Below are positions 7,857 to 16,231 of a stretch of 64,000 nucleotides of DNA, one piece after another. Within the stretch, counting starts at the first letter, position 1. Every line of letters starts with the position of its first letter. The notes below the pieces were generated by a model. The model had not been told where the DNA came from, made no database searches, and saw nothing but the letters and a program-made list of their open reading frames with translations. Both the position numbers and the translations under genes were made by a program. Source of the DNA: Flavobacterium limicola. Lineage in GTDB: Bacteria > Bacteroidota > Bacteroidia > Flavobacteriales > Flavobacteriaceae. The stretch covers positions 1,597,529 through 1,661,528 of the forward strand of contig NZ_RBXA01000001.1 of NCBI RefSeq assembly GCF_003634755.1, in the 5' to 3' direction.

Positions 7857-9245
7857 CTATAAGTGAATTACTTCACCATACGCATCAGCAACAGCTTCCA
7901 TAACAGCCTCACTCATGGTTGGGTGTGGGTGAATTGATTTTAGGATTTCATGTCCTGTAGTTTCCAGTTTACGCGCCACAACTGCCTCAGCAATCATATC
8001 AGTAACTCCGGCACCAATCATGTGACATCCTAACCATTCGCCATATTTGGCATCAAAGATTACTTTTACAAAACCATCCGGTGTTCCAGACGCTTTCGCT
8101 TTTCCAGACGCTGAGAACGGGAATTTACCAATTTTCAATTCGTATCCTTTTTCTTTAGCTTGTTTTTCAGTCAAACCTACAGAAGCAATTTCTGGAGTCG
8201 CATACGTACAACCCGGTACATTTCCATAATCGATAGGTTCTACATGCAATCCTGCAATTTTCTCCACACAATTGATTCCTTCAGCAGAAGCTACGTGAGC
8301 TAATGCTTGTCCTAGCGTAACATCACCAATAGCGTAATAACCCGGAATGTTCGTTTGGTTGTAAGCATTCACCAAAATTTTATCTTTGTCAGTAGCAATT
8401 CCTACTTCTTCTAATCCGATGTTCTCAATGTTGGTTTTGATTCCAACAGCAGAAAGTAAAATCTCCGCTTCTAACACTTCTTCTCCTTTTGCCGTTTTCA
8501 CAAATGCTTTAACACCTGCTCCAGTTGTATCAATTCTCTCAACAGAAGAGTTTGTCATGATTTTGATCCCTGCTTTTTTCAAGGAACGCTCCATTTGTTT
8601 CGAAATGTCTTCGTCTTCAACAGGAACTACATTTGGCATAAATTCTACGATAGTTACCTCAGTTCCCATGGAGTTATAGAAATGTGCAAATTCAACTCCA
8701 ATTGCTCCAGAACCAACAATAATCATCGATTTTGGTTGTGTTGGTAATGTCATTGCTTGTCTGTAACCAATTACTTTTACACCGTCTTGAGGTAAGTTTG
8801 GCAACTCACGAGAACGTGCTCCAGTAGCTACAATAATATGATCTGCGCTGTATTCCGTAACTTTATTGTCTTTGTCTGTAACATCAACTTTTTTTCCTGG
8901 TTTTAGTTTTCCAAAACCATCAATCACGTCAATTTTATTTTTTTTCATCAAGAATTGAACCCCTTTGCTCATTCCGTCAGCTACTGAACGGCTGCGTTGT
9001 ACAACAGCAGGGAAGTCTTTGTCAAAGGATGAAACAGTCAATCCATAATCAGAAGCGTGTTTTAGATAATCAAAAACTTGAGCCGATTTTAGTAAAGCTT
9101 TTGTTGGAATACAACCCCAGTTCAAGCATACACCACCTAAGTTTTCTTTTTCTATTACGGCTACTTTAAAGCCTAATTGTGATGCTCTAATAGCTGTAAC
9201 ATAACCACCTGGACCACTTCCTAAAACTATAATATCGTATTTCAT
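7857..9245 (-). CDS. lpdA: Dihydrolipoyl dehydrogenase (E3)
   Basis: 462 residues, full length. It reoxidises dihydrolipoamide of the 2-oxoacid dehydrogenase and glycine cleavage complexes with NAD. The FAD-binding GSGPGGYVTAIRA opens the protein; the redox disulfide is C40/C45 in GGVCLNWGCIPTK; the NAD-binding GSGAIGVEFAHF lies mid-protein; the catalytic dyad is H441 and E446 in HPHPTMSE. It is monocistronic, with a long 5' spacer and a strong terminator, so no E1/E2 partner is encoded alongside; the shared E3 role is the simplest reading. Confidence 0.95.
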   Translation of the reverse strand: MKYDIIVLGSGPGGYVTAIRASQLGFKVAVIEKENLGGVCLNWGCIPTKALLKSAQVFDYLKHASDYGLTVSSFDKDFPAVVQRSRSVADGMSKGVQFLMKKNKIDVIDGFGKLKPGKKVDVTDKDNKVTEYSADHIIVATGARSRELPNLPQDGVKVIGYRQAMTLPTQPKSMIIVGSGAIGVEFAHFYNSMGTEVTIVEFMPNVVPVEDEDISKQMERSLKKAGIKIMTNSSVERIDTTGAGVKAFVKTAKGEEVLEAEILLSAVGIKTNIENIGLEEVGIATDKDKILVNAYNQTNIPGYYAIGDVTLGQALAHVASAEGINCVEKIAGLHVEPIDYGNVPGCTYATPEIASVGLTEKQAKEKGYELKIGKFPFSASGKAKASGTPDGFVKVIFDAKYGEWLGCHMIGAGVTDMIAEAVVARKLETTGHEILKSIHPHPTMSEAVMEAVADAYGEVIHL

Positions 9246-9667
9246 TTTTTTATTTTTATTTAAATTTTTGTAAAAATGAATTCGTAAAAACTCATTTCAT
9301 TTTGTGTGTTTCTCTTGTTTAATTGATTGGGCGAATTTAAGGATTTATTCTGTTTTGAGAAAGTTTCAAAGTAATAAAGTGGCAAACTAACCAATTTTCA
9401 GAAAAATACCTTTGTTTTTTTAACTGTAGCATCTTTGTAAAAAAGAAAAGTGAAATTCATGGTCATGTATTCAACAGATTTCTCTCTTAACTTTCTTAAT
9501 CTCATTATTGAAAAGATGGGAAGCGGATTCAACTGATTTTTCTCTTACTCTCTTATTCTCATTGTTGAAAAATGGCACACGGATGACACGGATTCAAAGG
9601 ATTTACGCTGATTTTTTAACCTTGAAACCTTTGCGTCACTGAGCCTTTGTTCCTTTTTAGCAAAAAA
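9246..9667. other. Intergenic region with an imperfect direct repeat
   Basis: 422 bases between the ABC exporter stop and the lpdA start. Two imperfect copies of a ~50-base pyrimidine-rich segment lie at 9470-9520 and 9528-9575, both starting TTCAAC and ending with a GAAAA-ATGG stretch. Downstream, CACGGATGACACGGATTCAA (9577-9596) is a kind of low-value spacer repeat I recall from Flavobacterium genomes. No ORF of interest. Confidence 0.5.
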
Positions 9668-11422
9668 CTAATTCGCTACTGAAAACTGAGAATCGTACAA
9701 ATTCTTGTAATAGCCACTTTCACGGTTAATTAATTCCTGATGTGTTCCTTGTTCAACAACCAATCCTTTATCCATGACTACAATTTTATCTGCATTTACA
9801 ATCGTAGCCAAACGGTGCGCAATGACAATTGATGTTCTGCCTTTGGTAATCGTTTCGGTAGCGCGCTGGATCAATTCTTCAGAATACGTATCAATCGATG
9901 ACGTGGCTTCGTCCAGAATCAAAATACTTGGATTACTCACATACGCTCTCAAGAAAGCAATCAATTGACGCTGACCGGAAGAAAGCATAACGCCGCGTTC
10001 CTTCACATCAAAATCATAATTATCCGGTAAACTCATGATGAATTCATGCACGCCAATTTTTTTGGCTGCAGCCAAAACTTGTTCCCGACTAATTTCAGAA
10101 TTATTTAAGGTGATGTTGTTGAAAATAGTATCGGCAAAAAGGAAAACATCCTGCAAGACAACCGCAATTTGTTTTCGTAAAGAACTCAATGTGTAATTCT
10201 CAATATTGTGATTGTCAATATAAATAGAACCGCTGTTGATTTCGTAAAAACGATTCAGTAAGTTAATAATCGTAGATTTTCCGGCACCTGTAGAGCCTAC
10301 AATAGCAATCGTTTGACCGGCATTAACTTCTAAATCAATTCCTTTTATCACTTCTTCATCCGGAATGTACCCAAAACGGACTTTTTTAAATTCAATATCT
10401 CCCTTAAAAATTGGTGCGTCGATAACTCCGGTATCCTGAATTTGATCTTCGGTATCTAAAATGTCAAAAACACGGTTCGCCGCAATCATTCCCAGTTGCA
10501 TCTCGTTGAATTTATCCGCAATTTGACGTAACGGATTGAATAACATTCCTATGAACATGGTGTATGAAAATAAATCTCCAAAAGTGGTAAAATTATCGCC
10601 GTTTAATATCTTGATTCCGCCATACAAGACAATAAAACCAAGGGTTAAGGACGAAATAATATCCGCAATAGGGAAGAAGATGGAGTTGTAAAGAATGGTT
10701 TTTATCCACGCTTTTTTATGCTTGTCGTTGATGCTTTTGAATTTTTCGTACTCAATTTTTTCTCTGTTAAAGAGTTGGACAATCTTCATTCCCGTTACGC
10801 GTTCCTGCACAAAGGAATTCATATTGGCAATTTGGGTTCGCACTTCTTCAAAAGCGACTTGCATTTTCTTTTGAAAAATTCGGGTGAAGAAAACCAGAAT
10901 TGGCATTGCCACAATCACAATCCAAGTCAGTTTCCAGTTCATGTAAAACATAAAAGCCAATACGACAACCATTTTCATCAAGTCACTGATAATCATGAAC
11001 AATCCCTGACTGAAAATTCGGGCTATCGATTCAATATCCGAAACCGAACGTGTCACGAGTTGGCCCACAGGAACGTGATCAAAATATTTCATTCGGAAAC
11101 TTAAAATATGTCGAAATAATTTTGTTCTAATGTCTTTTACAATGTCTTGACCCAGCCAGTTCGCCCAATAAACAAAGTAAAACTGCGAAAATACCTCCAA
11201 TAAAAGGACAATTCCCATCAGGATGACATACATCAATAATCCTTGTTGATCTTGCGTTGCAATGTATCCATCTACGGTTTGTTTCAATAAATACGGACGT
11301 AATGCCGCAAAAATCGATAGTGAAATGGCGAAAATAATCACGCCATTAAAACGCCATTGATAGGGTTTTGTGAATTTTAATATTCGTTTGAATAATCTGG
11401 TATCAAATGCTTTTGCTTTCAT
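9668..11422 (-). CDS. ABC exporter, fused membrane and ATPase domains (MsbA/multidrug type)
   Basis: About 584 residues from the ATG at 11422. An upstream in-frame TTG at 11455 would add 11 residues, but those codons are the 3' end of a Flavo-1-like element, so the ATG is preferred. The N-terminal half has six membrane segments (type I ABC exporter fold); the C-terminal ATPase has Walker A GSTGAGKSTIINLL, signature LSSGQRQLIAF, Walker B ILILDEATSSID and switch His in IVIAHRLATI. It probably works as a homodimer or with another half-transporter exporting a lipid or drug. The substrate cannot be told from sequence. Confidence 0.88.
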   Translation of the reverse strand: MKAKAFDTRLFKRILKFTKPYQWRFNGVIIFAISLSIFAALRPYLLKQTVDGYIATQDQQGLLMYVILMGIVLLLEVFSQFYFVYWANWLGQDIVKDIRTKLFRHILSFRMKYFDHVPVGQLVTRSVSDIESIARIFSQGLFMIISDLMKMVVVLAFMFYMNWKLTWIVIVAMPILVFFTRIFQKKMQVAFEEVRTQIANMNSFVQERVTGMKIVQLFNREKIEYEKFKSINDKHKKAWIKTILYNSIFFPIADIISSLTLGFIVLYGGIKILNGDNFTTFGDLFSYTMFIGMLFNPLRQIADKFNEMQLGMIAANRVFDILDTEDQIQDTGVIDAPIFKGDIEFKKVRFGYIPDEEVIKGIDLEVNAGQTIAIVGSTGAGKSTIINLLNRFYEINSGSIYIDNHNIENYTLSSLRKQIAVVLQDVFLFADTIFNNITLNNSEISREQVLAAAKKIGVHEFIMSLPDNYDFDVKERGVMLSSGQRQLIAFLRAYVSNPSILILDEATSSIDTYSEELIQRATETITKGRTSIVIAHRLATIVNADKIVVMDKGLVVEQGTHQELINRESGYYKNLYDSQFSVAN

Positions 11423-11429
11423 ATTTTTT

Positions 11430-11505
11430 GGAGCTATTCCTGCTATTCGTTGCAATTTTTTATGTTTTTGGCAGCAAAAACATAAAAGGATTTTTACTGC
11501 AAATG
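11430..11505 (-). ncRNA. Flavo-1-like structured RNA element (copy C) in the ABC exporter leader
   Basis: Read on the minus strand it has AAAAATCCTTTT, a perfect 12-bp hairpin (11458-11469 with 11476-11487), then TTGCAACGAATAGCAGG and AATAGCTCC. This closely matches copy B at 12430-12510 (CTGCCAAAAACA loop, ATAGCAGGAA, GCTCC). It ends 7 bases before the exporter ATG, so if transcribed it would form the 5' leader. The 5' box seen in copy B is not clear here. Confidence 0.55.
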
Positions 11506-11557
11506 TTTACATTCACTGAACTCCTACGAAAATAAAAGTCTAGTGAAGTACTCAAGG

Positions 11558-12298
11558 CTATTGCGTAATGTAATCGTATTCTATTTTGGTTAAATATAAA
11601 CCATGCGCCGGAACCGAAAAACCAGCTTTATCTCGGTTTTTACTTTCTATAATGGCAGTAAAATCAGCCAGTGTAATCTTGTGTAATCCTATGTTTACTA
11701 ATGTTCCCACTATGGCACGCACCATATTGCGTAAAAAACGGTTGGCCGAAATGGTGAAAATCAAATTGCCTTTTTCTAGCTTCCAATAGGCTTCAAAAAT
11801 CGTACAGTCAAAAGTATTTACATCCGTATTTACTTTTGAAAAACACTGAAAATCATTGTGATTGAATAATAGTTGTGCCGCTTCATTCATCAAATCGATA
11901 TCTAGCTTTTGATGGAAATACCAACTTTGCTCTTGCGAAAAAACATCTTTGAACGTATTGATGTGGTATTCATAGGTTCTTTTAGTGGCATCAAAACGAG
12001 TGTGCGCTGCATCGTGAACCATTATAATGTCATAAACAACAATGTCTTTGGGCAAATAAGAGTTGAGTTTGTGCACTAAACTTGGAATATCTAATGGCGT
12101 TTCAAAATCAAAATGAGCATACATTTCTTTCGCATGAACTCCGGTGTCTGTTCTTCCGGCTCCCATAAGATTGATGGTTGTATTCAATAGCACCGAAAAC
12201 GCTTTGTTCATCGTTTCCTGAACGGAAGCAGCATTGGGTTGGTATTGCCAGCCGTGATAATGGGTTCCGTTGTATGCTAATTTGATGAAATATCTCAA
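11558..12298 (-). CDS. truA: tRNA pseudouridine(38-40) synthase
   Basis: 246 residues. It isomerises uridines 38-40 in the anticodon arm of many tRNAs. The catalytic aspartate is D51 in GAGRTDTGVHA; the second conserved block ISANRFLRNMVRAIVGTL is near residues 183-200. The conserved N-terminus (RYFIKLAYNGTHYHGWQ) fixes the start, which is TTG at 12296-12298 rather than ATG; no in-frame ATG fits upstream. A TATCTTTG -7 element lies 20 bases upstream, so the leader is short. It lies 102 bases upstream of the exporter's Flavo-1 leader. Confidence 0.93.
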   Translation of the reverse strand: MRYFIKLAYNGTHYHGWQYQPNAASVQETMNKAFSVLLNTTINLMGAGRTDTGVHAKEMYAHFDFETPLDIPSLVHKLNSYLPKDIVVYDIIMVHDAAHTRFDATKRTYEYHINTFKDVFSQEQSWYFHQKLDIDLMNEAAQLLFNHNDFQCFSKVNTDVNTFDCTIFEAYWKLEKGNLIFTISANRFLRNMVRAIVGTLVNIGLHKITLADFTAIIESKNRDKAGFSVPAHGLYLTKIEYDYITQ

Positions 12299-12317
12299 GT
12301 GAATTTTTTTGAAGCCA

Positions 12318-12325
12318 CAAAGATA
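12318..12325 (-). promoter_or_regulatory. -7 element TATCTTTG upstream of truA
   Basis: Matches TAnnTTTG on the minus strand, 20 bases from the truA TTG start. TTCG, one mismatch from TTTG, lies 19 bases further upstream as a possible -33 box. Confidence 0.5.
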
Positions 12326-12429
12326 CTTATTAATTTTTTTGCCACGAAGTCACGCAGGTGCAAACTTTGTTAAGTTTCGATTTCATTTTTTATTTGGAAT
12401 CCGAATGTTTATTTTTACCCCAAAATCCT

Positions 12430-12510
12430 AGCCCTGATAGAAGTGAAAATCCTTTATTGTTTTGCTGCCAAAAACAATAAAGATTGTAACGGATAGCAGG
12501 AAATTGCTCC
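12430..12510 (+). ncRNA. Flavo-1-like structured RNA element (copy B)
   Basis: Order of boxes: AGCCCTGATAGAAGTG, AAAATCCTTT, a hairpin (12452-12464 with 12469-12482), AAGATTGTAACGGATAGCAGG and TTGCTCC. This is the typical form of a highly recurrent Flavobacterium element that I believe corresponds to Flavo-1. It is on the same strand as the phosphodiesterase gene and ends 34 bases before its ATG. Confidence 0.6.
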
Positions 12511-12544
12511 AGATTACTTGTTACCTCGTAATGACATTATAAAT

Positions 12545-13042
12545 ATGAAAAAAATACTCCTGCTTTCCGATACACACAGCCATATTGATGATACGATTTT
12601 GAAATATGTCGCTCAGGCTGATGAGGTTTGGCATGCGGGCGATATAGGTGATTTGGCGGTTACGGATGCGATAAAAAAGCTAAAACTGTTGCGTTGTGTG
12701 TATGGAAATATTGATGATGCCACAGCCAGACTTGAATTTCCGTTGCACAACCGTTTTATGTGTGAAGGAGTGGATGTTTGGATTACGCATATTGGCGGTT
12801 ATCCTGGGAAATTCAATCCCAATATTAAAGCAGAAATGGAATCGAATCCTCCAAAATTATTTATTTGTGGACATTCGCACATCTTGAAAGTCATCTTTGA
12901 TAAGAAACATAATTTATTGCACATGAATCCTGGAGCTGCCGGAAAAAGTGGTTTTCATCAAGTGCGTACGATGTTGCGCTTTGTGATTGAAGGCGACAAA
13001 ATCAAGGATATGGAAATTATTGAGATGGAAAAACGGGTGTAG
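12545..13042 (+). CDS. YfcE/MJ0936-type metallophosphoesterase
   Basis: 165 residues from the ATG at 12545; an in-frame TTG at 12518 is unlikely. Calcineurin-like phosphoesterase motifs are present in order: LSDTHSHID (D and H metal ligands), HAGDIGD, GNIDD (the Asn-His-type loop), and the C-terminal THIGGYP and CGHSHI. Small enzymes of this family hydrolyse phosphodiesters such as cyclic nucleotides or model substrates in vitro; the physiological substrate is unknown. It is preceded by a Flavo-1-like element and overlaps the convergent histidine kinase gene by 26 bases at the 3' end. Confidence 0.88.
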   Translation: MKKILLLSDTHSHIDDTILKYVAQADEVWHAGDIGDLAVTDAIKKLKLLRCVYGNIDDATARLEFPLHNRFMCEGVDVWITHIGGYPGKFNPNIKAEMESNPPKLFICGHSHILKVIFDKKHNLLHMNPGAAGKSGFHQVRTMLRFVIEGDKIKDMEIIEMEKRV

Positions 13043-14744
13043 TTATTTTTTTTTGATAAGTAATAGGCACTTCAATAGTAACAGTTGTTCCTGAATTTAG
13101 CTTTGAATTTATTAGAATGGTTCCTTTTAGATTGTTTATTCGGGCTTTGATTTGGTTGATTCCGAAACCTTCCAGAATATAAAATTTATCGTTGTCAAAT
13201 CCTTTACCGTTATCCTCGATTTTGATTTGGAGTGAATTATTGTTTTCTTGAATAGTCAAATTTGCCTGAGTGGCGCGGCTGTGTTTTATGATATTGTTTA
13301 GTAGTTCCATGATGATAAAATACATTTTCATCTCAAAATTTTCATTGTAACGTGTTTTGGTAGGCACCACAATAGAGTAGTTAAATTGAATTACCGAGTT
13401 TGAGTTTTTTTCGCATAAATCTTCTAAAGCATAAAATAAACCAAATCGTGCTAAAAGCGTTGGCATGAGTTCATGAGATAAATCCCTTATTTGATCGTGT
13501 GCTTCTTCTAATATGGCTTTGGTTTTTATGATTTCTTCTGCATTAGTTTGATTTTTAGAGGTAAATGCATTGAGGTGCAACCCTGCAGAGGATAACAAAG
13601 CACTGATGTTATCATGTAAAAACGAAGCGATTTTTTTTCGTTCTAATTCTTGTCCGTTGATAGAGGCGTTGATCGTATTTTGTTGCAGTTGACTTTGTAT
13701 GTCTTTAATTTTATTTTTTTGTTTTAGCTGTGTATTTTGAGAATAGAGATAAAAAAGGATGGACAATACGAGCAGGATTCCGACTAATAATATAACAATT
13801 TTTTTGTTTCTGGATTGCTCTTGTATTAGTATAGATTCTTTGGTTTTATAGTCGTTTCCTATTTTGTCGATTTCTCTTTTATACTCGTCAATTTGAAGAT
13901 TTATTCCGACAACATTTGCTTTGTTGAGTTTTTCCTCGATATTTAATTCATCTGTAATTTTATTGTATAATTCAAGGTTTTTATACGCATTTTCATAGTC
14001 CTTTTTTTTTAATAAAAATTTAGAGAATTCATAATGCGAATACGATAAATCAGATTTTTGATTTCCTTCGGTTCCTAGTTTTATCGCATTTTGGAAAAAA
14101 ACGACCGCCTTTTCAGGGTTGTTTTTATAGCTGTGATACATCCCGTTGAGCATGTTGAGTGCAACAACAGTAGATTCGTCTCCGTATTTTTTGTGGTATT
14201 TATTGATGAATTTTAAATGAGGAAACCCTTTTTCAAATTGACCAATATCAAAATAGGCCCAAGTCAAGTTGAGATTGGTAAAAACAATTTGTATGGAATC
14301 CTTCGATTTTTCGCTGTATTCTAAAGACTTTTTATAATAAAAAATTCCTTTTTCGTATTGTTTTTTATCAAAGCAATAGATGTTTCCTATATTGTTATTC
14401 AGCCAATTTTTTAACTCGTCATTGTTAGTTTTATTAGCATATAAAAGTCCTTTTTTATAGTAAAAAAAAGCTTTGTCGAACTCTGCTAATCCATCAAAAT
14501 TAGCTCCAATCGTGTTGTATATGGATGCAATAAGATTATTGTCATTAATAGCGATGGCATACTTTAAAGCAAGTCTTGATTTTATTAAAGATTTTTCAAA
14601 ATTTCCGGCATCCATATCTTTTAGTGCCTCATTTGATATTTGGGTAATCTCCTTTAGTGTGGTTTTTTTTTCTTTAGCAAAAGAGGGGATATTGAAGAAA
14701 TGGATTAGAATTAGTATCAATATAAAAATTCGATGTGCAGCCAT
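13017..14744 (-). CDS. TPR-containing sensor histidine kinase (HisKA_3 type)
   Basis: 575 residues. A signal peptide (residues 1-23) is followed by a periplasmic tetratricopeptide-like region (about 30-280), a coiled coil, one membrane span (about 325-344) and a cytoplasmic kinase. The phosphoacceptor is H377 in ERKKIASFLHDN; the ATPase has the N box ELLNNIIKHS and the G box DNGKGFD. This architecture is typical of Bacteroidetes kinases that pair with LuxR-type regulators. Such a regulator lies 67 bases upstream on the same strand, so the two probably form a two-component system. The signal is unknown. Confidence 0.88.
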   Translation of the reverse strand: MAAHRIFILILILIHFFNIPSFAKEKKTTLKEITQISNEALKDMDAGNFEKSLIKSRLALKYAIAINDNNLIASIYNTIGANFDGLAEFDKAFFYYKKGLLYANKTNNDELKNWLNNNIGNIYCFDKKQYEKGIFYYKKSLEYSEKSKDSIQIVFTNLNLTWAYFDIGQFEKGFPHLKFINKYHKKYGDESTVVALNMLNGMYHSYKNNPEKAVVFFQNAIKLGTEGNQKSDLSYSHYEFSKFLLKKKDYENAYKNLELYNKITDELNIEEKLNKANVVGINLQIDEYKREIDKIGNDYKTKESILIQEQSRNKKIVILLVGILLVLSILFYLYSQNTQLKQKNKIKDIQSQLQQNTINASINGQELERKKIASFLHDNISALLSSAGLHLNAFTSKNQTNAEEIIKTKAILEEAHDQIRDLSHELMPTLLARFGLFYALEDLCEKNSNSVIQFNYSIVVPTKTRYNENFEMKMYFIIMELLNNIIKHSRATQANLTIQENNNSLQIKIEDNGKGFDNDKFYILEGFGINQIKARINNLKGTILINSKLNSGTTVTIEVPITYQKKITTPVFPSQ

Positions 14745-14811
14745 AAATAATGTATCTCTATTTAAATGTATTGTTTTGAAAAGCTAAGCTACTTAAAGTT
14801 TGAATAAAGAT

Positions 14812-15474
14812 TTAGGATTTTACTAAATTATTTCTCAAGGCATATTTGACAAGACTGATAGAGTTTTTTGCATCTAATTTTTTCATTATATTTTTCCTAT
14901 GCGTCTCAACCGTGTTGGTACTGATAAATAACCGATCACTGATTTCCTTGCCACTATATTCCAGTGAAATCAATGTAATGATTTCTAATTCCCTTTCGGT
15001 TAAAATCGAATTTGGGTTTGACTCTTGTCTGTTTACTTTTGGATTGTCTTTAGTGAGTGTGTTAAATATTTTTTCTCTAACGGATTTACAAAAATATTCT
15101 TCTCCTCTGGAAACGGTTTGTATTGCTTCAACTATATTTTCTCCAGCACATTTTTTTGTCAGGTAGCCGCTTGCTCCAAGTTTCATGACTTCTTTTATTA
15201 TTCTTAAATCATCGTGACTGGATAAAATAATTACTTTACAAGGAAATCCTTTTTCTGAAAATTCCTTAATGACCTCAATACCATCTTTTTCGGGCATGTT
15301 AATATCCAGAATAAGGATGTCAGATTTGTTATCGGTGACTTCATTAAAAATACTACTGCCATTGAGTGAAAACCCTACTACTTCAAAGACAGGAATGGTG
15401 TGCAATAAAGTACGAATGCCATCAATAAGAATTTGATGGTCATCAGCGAGATGAATTCTAATTTTTTTTAACAT
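14812..15474 (-). CDS. NarL/FixJ-type response regulator
   Basis: 220 residues. Receiver domain: acidic pocket ADDH (residues 10-13), phosphoacceptor D57 in LILDINMPEKDG, and the conserved Lys in the KKC loop. The C-terminal LuxR-type HTH (about 150-215) has LTERELEIITLI and SGKEISDRLFISTNTVETHRKN. It likely binds DNA as a dimer on phosphorylation by the kinase encoded just downstream. A TAGATTTG element lies 17 bases upstream of the start, suggesting a short leader for the operon. Confidence 0.92.
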   Translation of the reverse strand: MLKKIRIHLADDHQILIDGIRTLLHTIPVFEVVGFSLNGSSIFNEVTDNKSDILILDINMPEKDGIEVIKEFSEKGFPCKVIILSSHDDLRIIKEVMKLGASGYLTKKCAGENIVEAIQTVSRGEEYFCKSVREKIFNTLTKDNPKVNRQESNPNSILTERELEIITLISLEYSGKEISDRLFISTNTVETHRKNIMKKLDAKNSISLVKYALRNNLVKS

Positions 15475-15490
15475 ATCGTAATTGTTATGT

Positions 15491-15498
15491 CAAATCTA
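15491..15498 (-). promoter_or_regulatory. -7 element TAGATTTG upstream of the response regulator
   Basis: Exact match to TAnnTTTG on the minus strand, about 16 bases from the start codon. Confidence 0.4.
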
Positions 15499-15574
15499 TG
15501 AAAAATAAATAGGCAGGAGGCTCTTTTTATAAGATTTTTATTGTTTTTTTTATGAAACGTATATTTCAGGATAC

Positions 15575-15603
15575 AAAAAAACCCGAATTGTTACATTCGG
15601 GTT
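15575..15603 (-). terminator. Terminator of the DUF4293 gene
   Basis: A 9-bp stem (15580-15588 with 15595-15603), GC-rich in the middle, with a T run on the minus strand. It lies just past the stop at 15636. Confidence 0.75.
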
Positions 15604-15635
15604 TCCTTCGCACTAATAAACTAAAGTTTATAGGT

Positions 15636-16049
15636 TTACCTCAATCTGTCCACAGATTTTACAAGATCCTCATCCTTTTTGATAGCCTTATTAGCCAAGA
15701 CTAATAATACGATAGCAACTACAGGTAGAAACATCCCAATACCTTTCTCCGAAACAGCAGGTGTTTCTCCAGATAGATTTAGTGAACGATATACAAACAA
15801 TCCTAATAAAATCAAATTTAATATGATATTCAATCTGCCAATAACAAATTGATTTTGTCTTTTTTTATAGGAAACAATACTCAATAACGTCAACGTAGTA
15901 CTCAATCCCAATAGTATCGTATACACTTGGCTTTGCATGAAATAATACGCTGTATCATCACTCATAGTCCATAACGGAATAAAAAATAACAAGATGCCGG
16001 TGACTACAAAAGCAAGTAGTAAATAAATAGTTTGAATTCTTTGTATCAT
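15636..16049 (-). CDS. DUF4293 family membrane protein
   Basis: 137 residues with four predicted membrane segments, starting MIQRIQTIYLLLAF, the hallmark opening of the DUF4293 family found almost only in Bacteroidetes. Function unknown. It is divergent from rho, sharing a 182-base spacer; a TATTTTTG -7 element lies 19 bases upstream. The pairing of this family with rho recurs in flavobacteria as far as I recall, but no functional link is known. Confidence 0.82.
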   Translation of the reverse strand: MIQRIQTIYLLLAFVVTGILLFFIPLWTMSDDTAYYFMQSQVYTILLGLSTTLTLLSIVSYKKRQNQFVIGRLNIILNLILLGLFVYRSLNLSGETPAVSEKGIGMFLPVVAIVLLVLANKAIKKDEDLVKSVDRLR

Positions 16050-16067
16050 TTGTTGAATATGTTTTAC

Positions 16068-16075
16068 AAAAATAT
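16068..16075 (-). promoter_or_regulatory. -7 element TATTTTTG upstream of the DUF4293 gene
   Basis: TAnnTTTG match on the minus strand, 18 bases from the start codon. Confidence 0.4.
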
Positions 16076-16231
16076 ATTTTCTTTTTTAAAAATACTATTG
16101 TCTGATTAAATTTTATTCGTATTATTGCATCATAATTCCGTAAGCACTTCATACTGCGGTTGATTCAATTTAAAGTTCACTACCTATCTTTTACATTATT
16201 TCCAAAAATTAATTAAACTCATAGAACATTC

